Assembly (NCBI GenBank): GCA_035652235.1
Contig: DASREE010000008.1
Coordinates: 62,001 to 126,000, forward strand
DNA length: 64,000 bases
Origin: PALSA-612 sp035652235
GTDB taxonomy: Bacteria; Actinomycetota; Thermoleophilia; Gaiellales; Gaiellaceae
Direction: 5' to 3'
The position numbers and the translations under genes are program-made. Positions 40,005-48,794 of this stretch are shown here, in pieces. Every line of letters starts with the position of its first letter. The first letter of the stretch is position 1. The notes under the pieces are model-generated. The model was not told the DNA's origin and ran no database searches. It was given only the letters and a program-made list of their open reading frames with translations.

Positions 40005-42011
40005 ATGGGCCGCCGCTCAGCCGTGAGGAGGGGTTCGCTCTCGATCGCGCTCGTGCTGGCGGTGCCGCTGCTCGGCTCCGTCGGCCCGCCCACCGGTCGC
40101 GGCGCCCCATCTGCCGCCAGCCCGACGATGGTCGTGCGCGAGCTGGCGCTCGGCGCCGAGCGGACGCCTGCGGCCGCGGGCCGGATCCGCTTCGACCTGG
40201 TCGGGCTGCACTGGCAGGGCACGGGCACGGTCTGGTTTCGCACCAGGTCGCTCGCCGGCCGCTGGAGCGGCTGGCAGCGGGCCGACGCGGACGCGCAGCC
40301 TGATGCCGGCAGCGCCGAGGCGCGGGCCGACCACGGCTGGCAGCTCGGGAGCCCCGTGTGGACGGGACCGTCGGACGCGATCCGCTATCGCCTCACGGGA
40401 GGCGTGCGGCGATTGCGCGCGTACTTCGTGCGCAGCCCCGCCGTCCGCTCGCCACTGCGCCGGGTCTCCGTGGCCCGCTCGCCGCCGATCGTGCCGCGCT
40501 CGGCGTGGGACACGACCGACCTTCCGCGCCGCGGCAAGCGGCGCTACGCGCCTGCGGTCAGGCTCGTGATCGTGCACCACACCGCGACGCCGAACGGCTA
40601 CACGGCGGCGCAGACGGCGGCGATCGTTCGCGCCATCGACCTCTACCACGTGAAGGCAAACGGCTGGGACGACATCGGCTACAACTTCCTCGTCGACCGC
40701 TACGGGCAGGTGTTCGAGGGTCGCTCCGGCGGCATCACCCGCAACGTGATCGGCGCCCACGCGCTCGGGTTCAACACGGGAAGCGTGGGCGTGTCGGTGA
40801 TCGGTAACTTCATGACGGCGCAGCCGACGGCAGCGGCCCTGGGCGCGCTCGAGCGGCTCGTCGCCTGGCGGCTCGATCTGGCGCACGTCGACCCTGCGTC
40901 GAGAGTGACGTACGTTTCGAACGGCGGCGAGCGCTACCGGCGAGGCCGCCAGGTGACGCTCCGCGCGGTCTCCGGCCACCGGGACACGGGCTTCACCGAC
41001 TGCCCGGGCACGTACCTGTACCCGCTCCTCGGCCAGATCGCGCGGGCGGCGGAGAGGATCGGCCTGCCGAAGCTGTACACGCCGGCTGTGCGCGGCACCC
41101 TCGGCGGGGCGGTTCGCTTCTCGGCGCGGCTGTCGAGCGTCCTCGCCTGGACCGTGACCGTGACCGGCCCCGACGGGCGGACCGTGGCGCAGGGCCGGGG
41201 CGGCGGCCGGACGGTGTCGTGGACCTGGCAGTCGGCCGGGGCGCCGCCCGGCCGCTACGCCTGGACGATCGAGGCAGGTGCGGACGTCCTGCCGGCGCAC
41301 GGCACGGTCGGATCCGGCTCGCCCCCCTCCGCTCCGCCGCCGACCTCGCCCCCGCCCGCTCCGCCGCCCACCTCAGCCCCGGCCGTTCCGCCCCCGCCCG
41401 CCGGAGCGCTTCTGCGAGGTGTGACGGTGACGCCCGCGACGATCTCTCCGAACGGCGACGGCTACGCGGACACCGGCACGATCTCGTACGCGCTCGCGGC
41501 GGCGGCGACCGTCACCGTGAGCGTGCTCGACGCCGGCGGCGCCACCGTGGCGACGGTGCTCGCCGGCACGAGGCAGCCCGCCGGGGCCGTCTCGCTCGTC
41601 TGGTCACCGGCGTCGCTCGCCGACGGGCTGTACACGCTGGTCGTGAGCGCGAGCGCCGCCGACGGAAGAGCAGCCTCGGAGAGCGCCGATCTGGCCGTCG
41701 ACCGCGCGCTGTCGGCGGTGACGGCGAGCCCGGCGACGATCTCCCCGAACGGCGACGGGGTCGGCGACACGCTGGCCGTGTCGTTCGTGCTCGCCGGTCC
41801 CGGGGAGGCAACGGTCACGATCGACGCGCCCGACGGGTCGACGGTCGCCACGCTCTTTGCGCGGCTGCTCGATCCGGGCGTCTACTCCGTCGGCTGGGAC
41901 GGCCGCGACCCGACCGGGGAGCCGGCGCCACCCGGGCGTTACCAGGCCGTCGTCTCCCTGTTCGACTGGCTCGGGACGGTCACGCAGACCGCGCCCTTCG
42001 ACGTCGGCTAG
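40005..42011 (+). CDS. Secreted N-acetylmuramoyl-L-alanine amidase with FlgD-like repeats
   Basis: A 668-residue secreted protein. A signal peptide and an N-terminal beta domain precede the PGRP/Amidase_2 domain (VIVHHTATPNGYTAAQ, DIGYNFLVDRYGQVFEGR, SGHRDTGFTDCPG; His and Cys zinc ligands visible). A proline-rich linker (about residues 439-466) leads to two FlgD-type Ig repeats that both begin PATISPNGDG and contain VATL. It probably hydrolyses the peptide stem from peptidoglycan; the repeats may help localise it. It is divergent from nfeD. Confidence 0.88.
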   Translation: MGRRSAVRRGSLSIALVLAVPLLGSVGPPTGRGAPSAASPTMVVRELALGAERTPAAAGRIRFDLVGLHWQGTGTVWFRTRSLAGRWSGWQRADADAQPDAGSAEARADHGWQLGSPVWTGPSDAIRYRLTGGVRRLRAYFVRSPAVRSPLRRVSVARSPPIVPRSAWDTTDLPRRGKRRYAPAVRLVIVHHTATPNGYTAAQTAAIVRAIDLYHVKANGWDDIGYNFLVDRYGQVFEGRSGGITRNVIGAHALGFNTGSVGVSVIGNFMTAQPTAAALGALERLVAWRLDLAHVDPASRVTYVSNGGERYRRGRQVTLRAVSGHRDTGFTDCPGTYLYPLLGQIARAAERIGLPKLYTPAVRGTLGGAVRFSARLSSVLAWTVTVTGPDGRTVAQGRGGGRTVSWTWQSAGAPPGRYAWTIEAGADVLPAHGTVGSGSPPSAPPPTSPPPAPPPTSAPAVPPPPAGALLRGVTVTPATISPNGDGYADTGTISYALAAAATVTVSVLDAGGATVATVLAGTRQPAGAVSLVWSPASLADGLYTLVVSASAADGRAASESADLAVDRALSAVTASPATISPNGDGVGDTLAVSFVLAGPGEATVTIDAPDGSTVATLFARLLDPGVYSVGWDGRDPTGEPAPPGRYQAVVSLFDWLGTVTQTAPFDVG

Positions 42012-42100
42012 CTCCCCCTCGGAGCCGGGGTCTTGCCCGAGTACACTCCGCGGGTGCGGATCGTCGAGGCAGGCAACGCCGGACGGCGGAGGCGGGGGGA

Positions 42101-42532
42101 GTGAGAGCCCCGTTCGGTCGTGACGTGATCGAGTCGCTCATCCCGCACCGTGACCCGTTCCTGTTCCTCGACGAGGTGCTCGAGCTCGAGCCCGGCCGCC
42201 GGGTCGTGGCGCGGACGGCGGTCCGAGGTGACGAGTGGTTCTTCCCCGGCCACTTCCCCGGCCGCCCGATCATGCCCGGCGTGATCATGGTCGAGGCGCT
42301 GGCGCAGGCGGGCGCCGTCGCCGTGCTCTCGCTCGAGGAGAACCGGGGCAAGCTGGCGCTCTTCGCCGGGATCGACGATGTGCGCTTCAAGCGCATCGTC
42401 GAGCCGGGCGACGAGCTGACCCTGACCTGCGAGGTGGAGGCGGCGCGCGGACCGGTTGGCAGGGGACGCGTCGAGGCGCGCGTCGGCGACGAGCTCGCCG
42501 TCCGCGGGGTGCTCACGTTCGCAGCGCGATGA
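42101..42532 (+). CDS. fabZ: 3-hydroxyacyl-ACP dehydratase FabZ
   Basis: A 143-residue hot-dog-fold dehydratase. It has IPHRDPFLFLDEVLELEPG, the catalytic His in PGHFPGRPIMPGVIMVEALAQ, and the following FAGIDDVRFKRIV segment. It dehydrates 3-hydroxyacyl-ACP in type II fatty-acid synthesis. The GTG start follows a purine-rich GGAGG-like site. It begins the fab cluster and overlaps fabH by 4 nt. Confidence 0.93.
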   Translation: MRAPFGRDVIESLIPHRDPFLFLDEVLELEPGRRVVARTAVRGDEWFFPGHFPGRPIMPGVIMVEALAQAGAVAVLSLEENRGKLALFAGIDDVRFKRIVEPGDELTLTCEVEAARGPVGRGRVEARVGDELAVRGVLTFAAR

Positions 42533-43551
42533 TCGGCACGGCGAACGGCTACCGCGTCTCCATCACCGGCCTCGGTGCGAATGTACCGGAACGGGTGCTG
42601 ACGAACGAGGAGCTGTCGCGGATGGTCGACACCTCGGACGAGTGGATCGTGAGCCGCACGGGCATCCGCGAGCGGCGCGTCGCCGGGCCGGGCGAGGCGC
42701 TCTCCGACCTGTCGCTGCCGGCCGCGCGGGCTGCCCTCGAGCAGGCGCGGGTGGCGCCGGAGGAGCTCGAGCTGCTGATCGTCGCCACGGTCACGCCCGA
42801 CATGGCGTTTCCGGCCACAGCTGCGATCCTCGCCGCCGAGCTGGGTGCGCGCGAGGCGGCGACGTACGACCTCTCCGCCGGCTGCACCGGCTTCATGTAC
42901 GCACTCGCGCAGGCGTACGGGATGCTGGCCGGCGGCGTCTGCCGTCGCGCGCTCGTCGTCGGCGGGGACGTGCTGTCGAAGATCGTCGACTGGTCAGACC
43001 GCGCCACCTGCATCGTGTTCGGCGACGGCACCGGCGCGGTGGTGCTCGAGCGCGTCGAGCGCGGCGGCTTCCTCGGCTTCGAGCTCGGCGCCGACGGCTC
43101 GGGCGGCTCCCAGCTCTACCTGCCGGCCGGCGGCTCGCGGACGCCCGCGTCGCAGGAGACGGTGGCGCGGCACGAGCACTTCGTGCACATGAACGGGCGG
43201 GAGGTGTTCAAGTTCGCCACGCGCGTGCTCGTCTCCTCGGCACAGAAGCTGCTCGACCAGCTGGGTCTGTCGGTGGACGACGTCGACCTGTACGTGCCGC
43301 ACCAGGCGAACATCCGGATCATCAAGCACGCTGTGGAGCGGCTTGGCATCCCCGAGGAGAAGGTCGTCGTCAACGTCGATCGCTACGGGAACACGTCGTC
43401 AGGCTCGATCCCGCTCGCGCTCGCGGACGCGGTGCGCGAGCATCGGGTCGAGCGCGGCGACGTCGTGCTGATGACGGGCATGGGCGCAGGGCTGACGTGG
43501 GGCTCTGGCGTGATGGAGTGGACGGGCCTGGCCGGCGACGGCAAGGCGTGA
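42529..43551 (+). CDS. fabH: 3-oxoacyl-ACP synthase III (FabH)
   Basis: A 340-residue KAS III. The catalytic Cys lies in DLSAGCTGFMYALAQA near residue 119, the His in VPHQANIRII near residue 262 and the Asn in YGNTSSGSIPLAL near residue 292. It condenses acyl-CoA primer with malonyl-ACP to start chain elongation. ATG at 42529 overlaps the fabZ stop (ATGA). In actinobacteria it often sets the branched-chain primer preference, which cannot be read from sequence here. Confidence 0.95.
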   Translation: MIGTANGYRVSITGLGANVPERVLTNEELSRMVDTSDEWIVSRTGIRERRVAGPGEALSDLSLPAARAALEQARVAPEELELLIVATVTPDMAFPATAAILAAELGAREAATYDLSAGCTGFMYALAQAYGMLAGGVCRRALVVGGDVLSKIVDWSDRATCIVFGDGTGAVVLERVERGGFLGFELGADGSGGSQLYLPAGGSRTPASQETVARHEHFVHMNGREVFKFATRVLVSSAQKLLDQLGLSVDDVDLYVPHQANIRIIKHAVERLGIPEEKVVVNVDRYGNTSSGSIPLALADAVREHRVERGDVVLMTGMGAGLTWGSGVMEWTGLAGDGKA

Positions 43552-43573
43552 GAGAGAGGAGCACGACGGAGTG

Positions 43574-44500
43574 ATGGGCAAGATCGCGTTCTGCTTTCCG
43601 GGTCAGGGGTCGCTTGAGCCCGGCATGGGGAAGGACTTCGCGTCGGCGCTGCCCGAGGCCCGGGAGGTGTTCGAGATCGGCAGCGAGGCGTCCGGTCTCG
43701 ACCTCGCCAGGCTGTGCTTCGAGACGCCCCTCGAGGGGATGGTGGAGACGGAGCTGCAGCAGCCGGCCCTCGTCGCGACGAGCCTGGCCGTCCTGGCGGC
43801 GCTGCGCAAGCGCGGCATCGTTCCCGACTTCGTCGTCGGGCACTCGGTCGGCGAGTTCGCGGCGCTCGCGGCGGCGGGCGCGATGACCGTTCGCGAGACG
43901 ATCGGCCTCGTCCGCGAGCGCGGCCTGGCGATGGCGGAGGCGGCGCGCGAGCGGCCCGGCTCGATGGCGGCGATCCTCGGTCTCGAGGACGAGGTGGTCG
44001 AGAACCTGTGCCGGAAGATCCTCGGCGTGTGGCCGGCGAACTACAACTGCCCCGGGCAGATCGTCGTCTCGGGGGAGAACGAAGCGGTCGAGGAGTGCCG
44101 GCGCCGGGCGGAGGAGGCGGGCGCTCGTCGTACCGTCAAGCTGAACGTCTCCGGGGCGTTCCACTCGCCGCTCGTGGCGCACGCCGCCGACCGGCTGCGG
44201 CCCGCGATCGACAAGATCCGCTTCTGCGAGCCGGCGTCGCCGTTCATGTCCACGGTGACGGCGCGGCTCGAGTCGGCGCAGCGGATGGCCCCGCTGCTCG
44301 TCGACCAGCTGACCGCGCCCGTGCGGTTCACGCAGGCGGCGACCGAGCTCGTGCGCGAGGGGGCGCGGACGTTCATCGAGGTCGGGCCGGGCAGCGTGCT
44401 CTCGGGGCTCGTCAAGCGGATCGATCGCAGCGTGAAGGCGATCCCGATCAACAGCCTGGCTGCCCTGGACAGGGTCGAAGAGCTGCTGTCGACCGCGTGA
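43574..44500 (+). CDS. fabD: Malonyl-CoA:ACP transacylase FabD
   Basis: A 308-residue FabD: CFPGQGSLEPGMG at the N-terminus, the nucleophile elbow VGHSVGEFAALAA with catalytic Ser near residue 89, and SGAFHSPLV carrying the second active-site His. It loads malonyl groups onto ACP. GTG 43571 and ATG 43574 are adjacent in-frame starts; ATG is used. The stop overlaps fabG by 4 nt. Confidence 0.95.
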   Translation: MGKIAFCFPGQGSLEPGMGKDFASALPEAREVFEIGSEASGLDLARLCFETPLEGMVETELQQPALVATSLAVLAALRKRGIVPDFVVGHSVGEFAALAAAGAMTVRETIGLVRERGLAMAEAARERPGSMAAILGLEDEVVENLCRKILGVWPANYNCPGQIVVSGENEAVEECRRRAEEAGARRTVKLNVSGAFHSPLVAHAADRLRPAIDKIRFCEPASPFMSTVTARLESAQRMAPLLVDQLTAPVRFTQAATELVREGARTFIEVGPGSVLSGLVKRIDRSVKAIPINSLAALDRVEELLSTA

Positions 44501-45225
44501 GCGGCTTCTGCACGCTCGAGGGCCGCCGTGCGCTCGTCACGGGCGGATCGCGGGGGATCGGCCGAGCCGTCGCCGAGGAGCTCGCGCGCGCGGGCGCGGA
44601 CGTCGTCGTCGGCTACCGGGCAGGCGGCGAGGAGGCTGCGGCGGTGGCGCGCGCGCTCGGCGGGCGGGCGATCCAGGCGGACGTGTCCGTGCCGGCCGAG
44701 GCTGCACGGCTCGTCGAGGAGGCGGGCGATCTCGACATCCTCGTCTGCAACGCGGGGGTGACCCGCGACGGGCTGATCGCACGCATGTCGGACGAAGACT
44801 GGCGCACCGTCGTCGACACGAACCTGGGGGGTGTGTTCGCGACCTGCCGTGCCGCCGTACGCGGGATGATGCGCCGTCGCTGCGGATCGATCGTCAACCT
44901 GACGAGCGTCGTCGGGATCCACGGCAACCCCGGCCAGACGAACTACGCGGCCTCCAAGGCCGGCATCATCGGCTTCACGAAGGCGCTCGCGCGCGAGCTC
45001 GCCCCGCGTGGCGTCCGCGTCAACGCGATCGCCCCCGGCTACATCGAGACCGCGCTTACGGACGTGCTCCCCGAGCGGGTGCGGAAGGCAATCCTGGACG
45101 CGACGCCGCTCGGCCGGCTCGGTGCGCCGGCCGACGTCGCCGCCGCGGTACGCTTTCTCTGCTCCGACGAGGCGTCGTTCATCACCGGCGAGGTGCTGCT
45201 CGTCGACGGCGGTCTGGGGATGTAG
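44497..45225 (+). CDS. fabG: 3-oxoacyl-ACP reductase FabG
   Basis: A 242-residue SDR enzyme. The cofactor loop TGGSRGIGRAVAEELA, CNAGVTRDG, the catalytic Ser in NLTSVVGIHGN and the YAASK motif are all present, followed by APGYIETALTD. It reduces 3-oxoacyl-ACP with NADPH. Overlap with fabD (GTGA) and an 8-bp gap to fabF place it mid-operon. No acyl carrier protein gene is present in this gap, where acpP usually sits. Confidence 0.93.
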   Translation: MSGFCTLEGRRALVTGGSRGIGRAVAEELARAGADVVVGYRAGGEEAAAVARALGGRAIQADVSVPAEAARLVEEAGDLDILVCNAGVTRDGLIARMSDEDWRTVVDTNLGGVFATCRAAVRGMMRRRCGSIVNLTSVVGIHGNPGQTNYAASKAGIIGFTKALARELAPRGVRVNAIAPGYIETALTDVLPERVRKAILDATPLGRLGAPADVAAAVRFLCSDEASFITGEVLLVDGGLGM

Positions 45226-45233
45226 ATGACGAG

Positions 45234-46487
45234 ATGAGCACGAACGGGCGACGGAGAGTGGTGATCACCGGCCTCGGGGCGGTCACGCCCCTCGGCGGCG
45301 ACGTCGAGACGAGCTGGGCGAACCTCGTCTCGAGCCGCTCGGGTGCCGCGCCGATCACGCAGTTCGACGCCTCCCCGTATCCGGTGACGTTCGCCTGCGA
45401 GGTGAAGGACTTCGACCCGACCGACTGGGTCGATCGCAAGCAGGCGCGGCGGATGGACCGCTTCGCCCATCTGATCGTCGCGGCCGCGCGCCAGGCGGAG
45501 GCCGACAGCGGCCTCGACATCGCCGCCGAGGCGGACCGGATCGGAGCCGCCGTCGCCACCGGCATCGGCGGGCTCAAGTCCTTCCAGGACTGCTACGACG
45601 AGCTCCTCAAGCGCGGCCCGGACCGGGTGAATCCGTTCTCGATTCCGGAGATCATCCCGAACATGGGCGCCGCCTGGGTGTCGATGGAGCTCGGTACGCG
45701 CGGCCCGCTCTCCTCGCAGTGCACGGCCTGCGCGGCCTCGAACATGTCGATTGGGGACGGCCTGGACGCGATCCGCCTCGGGCGCGCGGAGGTCATGTTC
45801 TGCGGCGGCACCGAGGCGCCCGTGACCGAGGTCGGGATCGCCGGCTTCTCCGCCATGCGCGCGCTCTCGCGGCGCAACGACGACCCTGAGCGGGGTAGCC
45901 GCCCGTTCGACGCCGAGCGGGACGGGTTCGTGATGGGCGAGGCGGGCGCCATCCTCGTGCTCGAGGAGCTCGAGCACGCGAAGGCGCGCGGGGCGAAGAT
46001 CTACGGGGAGCTGCTCGGCTACGGCGTCTCCTCGGACGCGAACCACATCACGGAGCCCGATCCGGTGGGCACGAATCCGGCGCGCGCGCTGCAGATGGCC
46101 TTCGCGGACGCAGGCATCACGCCGGACGAGGTGGACTACATCAACGCGCACGCGACCTCCACCCCGATCGGCGACTCGAGCGAGACGCGCATGATCAAGC
46201 TCGCGCTCGGCGAGGAGATCGCTCGCAAGGTGCCGATCTCCTCGACCAAGGGGGCGACCGGCCATTGCCTCGGCGCGGCCGGAGCGGTCGAGGCGATCTT
46301 CTCCCTGCTCGCGATCCGCGACGGGATCCTGCCGCCCACGATCAACCTCGAGCACCCGGATCCGACCTGCGACCTGGATTACGTCCCGAACGAGGCGCGC
46401 CGGGCGGACGTGCGCACGGCCGTCTCGAACTCGTTCGGATTCGGCGGGCACAACGCGTCGATCGTGCTGCGCCGCTTCGAAGGCTGA
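45234..46487 (+). CDS. fabF: 3-oxoacyl-ACP synthase II (FabF)
   Basis: A 417-residue KAS II with catalytic Cys in QCTACAASNMSIG near residue 167, His in NAHATSTPIGDSSE near residue 306 and His in KGATGHCLGAAGAVEA near residue 343. It elongates acyl chains, including C16 to C18 steps. The ATG at 45234 follows a GATGACGAG purine stretch. It ends the fab run; accD-accA follow after a 319-bp gap. Confidence 0.95.
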   Translation: MSTNGRRRVVITGLGAVTPLGGDVETSWANLVSSRSGAAPITQFDASPYPVTFACEVKDFDPTDWVDRKQARRMDRFAHLIVAAARQAEADSGLDIAAEADRIGAAVATGIGGLKSFQDCYDELLKRGPDRVNPFSIPEIIPNMGAAWVSMELGTRGPLSSQCTACAASNMSIGDGLDAIRLGRAEVMFCGGTEAPVTEVGIAGFSAMRALSRRNDDPERGSRPFDAERDGFVMGEAGAILVLEELEHAKARGAKIYGELLGYGVSSDANHITEPDPVGTNPARALQMAFADAGITPDEVDYINAHATSTPIGDSSETRMIKLALGEEIARKVPISSTKGATGHCLGAAGAVEAIFSLLAIRDGILPPTINLEHPDPTCDLDYVPNEARRADVRTAVSNSFGFGGHNASIVLRRFEG

Positions 46488-46806
46488 GGCGTCGCAGCCG
46501 GATCGGGCGTGGCCGCAGGGGTCCTGCTCGCGCCGGCGGCGGCCGTCGCGCCGGCGTCGTTCGGGCGCCTCGCGCGGCCTGCCGGCTCACAACCGGCACG
46601 GTCCCGGCACAGATCGGTGCGCCTGTGGGCGGTATGCTCGCCGCGGGTGGCGGGTGGATCGCTCCCCACCCTGGGTGGGGGTGCGGGGTGTCCGGGCGGC
46701 ACACGCCCGCTGGGACGTGATCTGCGCCGTGACCTCGACACGTCCTGTCCGTGCGTCCGGGCTCGCCCGCGGGCGGTCGAGGAGCCGGGACTAAACTGGC
46801 GGGCGC
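46488..46806. other. Intergenic region fabF-accD
   Basis: No convincing gene is present in this 319-bp gap. It holds a GCCGG-N7-CCGGC dyad (46581-46597), GGTATGCTCGCC at 46631-46642 (an element also seen at the dnaA promoter), a 7-bp hairpin CCCCACC-CTG-GGTGGGG (46664-46680) and TAAACT at 46792-46797, nine bases before the accD ATG. These suggest promoters and possibly a regulator site for accDA. Confidence 0.5.
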
Positions 46807-47658
46807 ATGACGGAGAGCCACGTTGACGTGTCGATCGAGCGCAAGGACTCCGAGCAGCCCGAGCCGCCGGGACGACGCCATCCCAACACCTGCCCGTCGT
46901 GTCGCTCGCACTACCGCGACGCCGAGCTCACGGCCGCCCTGCGCGTGTGCCCGCAGTGCGGGCACCACTTCCCGATGCCGGCGCGCGAGCGGATCGAGTC
47001 GCTGGCGGACCCGGGCAGCTTCGTCGAGCAGGCGGCCGACCTGCGCTCCGCCGACCCGCTCGGCTTCTTCGACCTGCGGCCGTACCGCGAGCGGCTGGCG
47101 GAGGCCGAGCTCGAAACGGGGCTCGGTGAGGCGATCGTCATCGGAGCCGCCGCGATCGAGGGGCATCCGTGCGAGCTGGCGGTGATGGACTTCTCCTTCA
47201 TGGGCGGCTCGATGGGGAGCGCCGTCGGCGAGAAGTTCGTCCGTGCGTGTGAGAGCGCAGGCGAGCGAGGCGTCCCGCTCGTCTCGGTCACCTCGTCGGG
47301 CGGCGCGCGCATGCAGGAGGGGATCCTCTCCCTCATGCAGCTGCCGAAGACGGTCTGCGCGGTCGAAGACCTGCACGATGCGGGCGGTGCCATGCTCAGC
47401 GTGATGGCGCACCCGACGACCGCGGGCGTGATCGCCAGCTTCGCCAGCCTCGGCGACGTGACGGTGGCCGAGCCGGGCGCTCTGCTCGCCTTCACCGGCC
47501 CGCGCGTCGTCCAGCAGACGATCAAGGAACGGCTCCCTCAGGACTTCGGCCTGGCCGAGTCGAACTACGGCTTCGGGCATCTGGACGCGATCGTCCGGCG
47601 AGCCGACCTCAAGGCGTACCTGACCCGGCTGCTGCGCCTCTTCTCCCGTGACCGCTGA
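46807..47658 (+). CDS. accD: Acetyl-CoA carboxylase carboxyltransferase subunit beta (AccD)
   Basis: A 283-residue AccD of the E. coli type, with an N-terminal zinc finger (CPSC...CPQC, about residues 29-50) and the carboxyltransferase core with MGGSMGSAVGEKFVRA, TSSGGARMQEG and FTGPRVVQQTIKE. Together with AccA it transfers CO2 from biotin to acetyl-CoA. Most actinobacteria use a different, AccA3/AccD-type complex. It overlaps accA by 11 nt. Confidence 0.94.
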   Translation: MTESHVDVSIERKDSEQPEPPGRRHPNTCPSCRSHYRDAELTAALRVCPQCGHHFPMPARERIESLADPGSFVEQAADLRSADPLGFFDLRPYRERLAEAELETGLGEAIVIGAAAIEGHPCELAVMDFSFMGGSMGSAVGEKFVRACESAGERGVPLVSVTSSGGARMQEGILSLMQLPKTVCAVEDLHDAGGAMLSVMAHPTTAGVIASFASLGDVTVAEPGALLAFTGPRVVQQTIKERLPQDFGLAESNYGFGHLDAIVRRADLKAYLTRLLRLFSRDR

Positions 47659-48589
47659 CGAGCAGCTCCTCAGGCTTCGCGAGCGCCTTGCCCGTCTGCG
47701 CAAGCTGAGCCTCCCCGGCGGCGCGACGCTCTCGACCGACCTGCGGAACCTGCAGAAGCAGATCGAGCACCTCGAGGCTGCGCCGACTCCGACGGGAGAG
47801 GAGATCTGGCGGTCGGTCGAGCTTGCCCGCGACCAGGACCGGCCGTACACGCTCGACTACGTCGACCGGCTGATCGAGGACTGGGTCGAGCTGCACGGCG
47901 ACCGGGCGCGGGCCGACGACGAGGCGATCGTCGCCGGCCTCGGCCGTTTCCGCGGGCGGACGGTCGCGCTCGTCGGCCACCAGAAGGGCCGTGACCTGCA
48001 CGAGCGCAAGCGGCGCAACTTCGGCATGGCCTCGCCCGAGGGCTACCGGAAGGCGATGCGCGTGATGGAGCTCGCCGAGCGGCACGGCTTCCCGCTCGTC
48101 ACCCTGGTCGACACGCCCGGCGCCTGGCCTGGTGTCGCCGCCGAGCAGCACGGGCAGGGAGGTGCGATCGCGCGCTCGCAGGCGACCATGGCGCGGCTGA
48201 GCGTCCCCGTCGTCTCCTGCATCATCGGCGAGGGCGGCTCGGGCGGCGCGATCGCGATCGCGCTCGCGAACCGGGTGCTCATGCAGGAGAACGCGATCTA
48301 CACGGTGATCACGCCCGAAGGGTGCGCCGCGATCCTGTGGCGCGACGCCGGCGAGGCGAAGAAGGCGGCGGCGGCGTTCCGGCCGGACGCGCGCCACTGC
48401 CTCGAGCTCGGCGTGATCGACGCGATCGTGCCCGAGCCGCCGGGTGGTGCCCAGAACGACTACGACGAGGCGGCCCGGCTGCTCGGGGAGAGCCTCGAGG
48501 AGGCGCTCGCCGAGCTCGGGCCCGAGCCGGGTCCGGCGCTTCGCCGGGAGCGGCGCGCGAAGTTCCGCGCCATGGGCGTGTACGCCTGA
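47648..48589 (+). CDS. accA: Acetyl-CoA carboxylase carboxyltransferase subunit alpha (AccA)
   Basis: A 313-residue AccA: an N-terminal helical region with LRNLQKQIEHLE, then KRRNFGMASPEGYRKAMRV, DTPGAWPGVAAEQHGQGGAI and EGGSGGAIAIALANRVLM, the conserved acyl-CoA-binding parts. GTG at 47648 is inside the end of accD, so translation is coupled. The biotin carboxylase and carrier are not in the window. Confidence 0.95.
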   Translation: MTADEQLLRLRERLARLRKLSLPGGATLSTDLRNLQKQIEHLEAAPTPTGEEIWRSVELARDQDRPYTLDYVDRLIEDWVELHGDRARADDEAIVAGLGRFRGRTVALVGHQKGRDLHERKRRNFGMASPEGYRKAMRVMELAERHGFPLVTLVDTPGAWPGVAAEQHGQGGAIARSQATMARLSVPVVSCIIGEGGSGGAIAIALANRVLMQENAIYTVITPEGCAAILWRDAGEAKKAAAAFRPDARHCLELGVIDAIVPEPPGGAQNDYDEAARLLGESLEEALAELGPEPGPALRRERRAKFRAMGVYA

Positions 48590-48729
48590 ATCCACAGCAT
48601 CCACAGGCTTTTCCCCGGCCCGGCGGCCGACGCAAGACCGCTGTTCATGCGGGTTTCGTGGCATGGTGTGTGCAACTCGTGAAGATGGCGTTGCATTCGG
48701 GTGTACGGCTGCTGACCCGCGGCAGCGCC

Positions 48730-48764
48730 GCGCCGGGCGCTTCTCGTGCGCCGGGCGCTTCTCG
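48730..48764. repeat. Two-copy 17-bp direct repeat upstream of ligD
   Basis: GCGCCGGGCGCTTCTCG occurs at 48730-48746 and again at 48748-48764, giving an 18-bp period. It lies in the 205-bp gap before ligD and may be a simple slippage duplication. The rest of the gap (48590-48794) contains tandem ATCCACA sequences near 48590 and no gene. Confidence 0.6.
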
Positions 48765-48794
48765 CCCGACTGTCCACGCCGGCGGAGGGCGCTG

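Noticed and set aside
48590..48607. Tandem GAATCCACA and GCATCCACA after accA, resembling DnaA boxes
   Set aside because: Each matches TTATCCACA at only 7 of 9 positions, with no AT-rich segment or origin genes nearby. Possible binding cannot be claimed.
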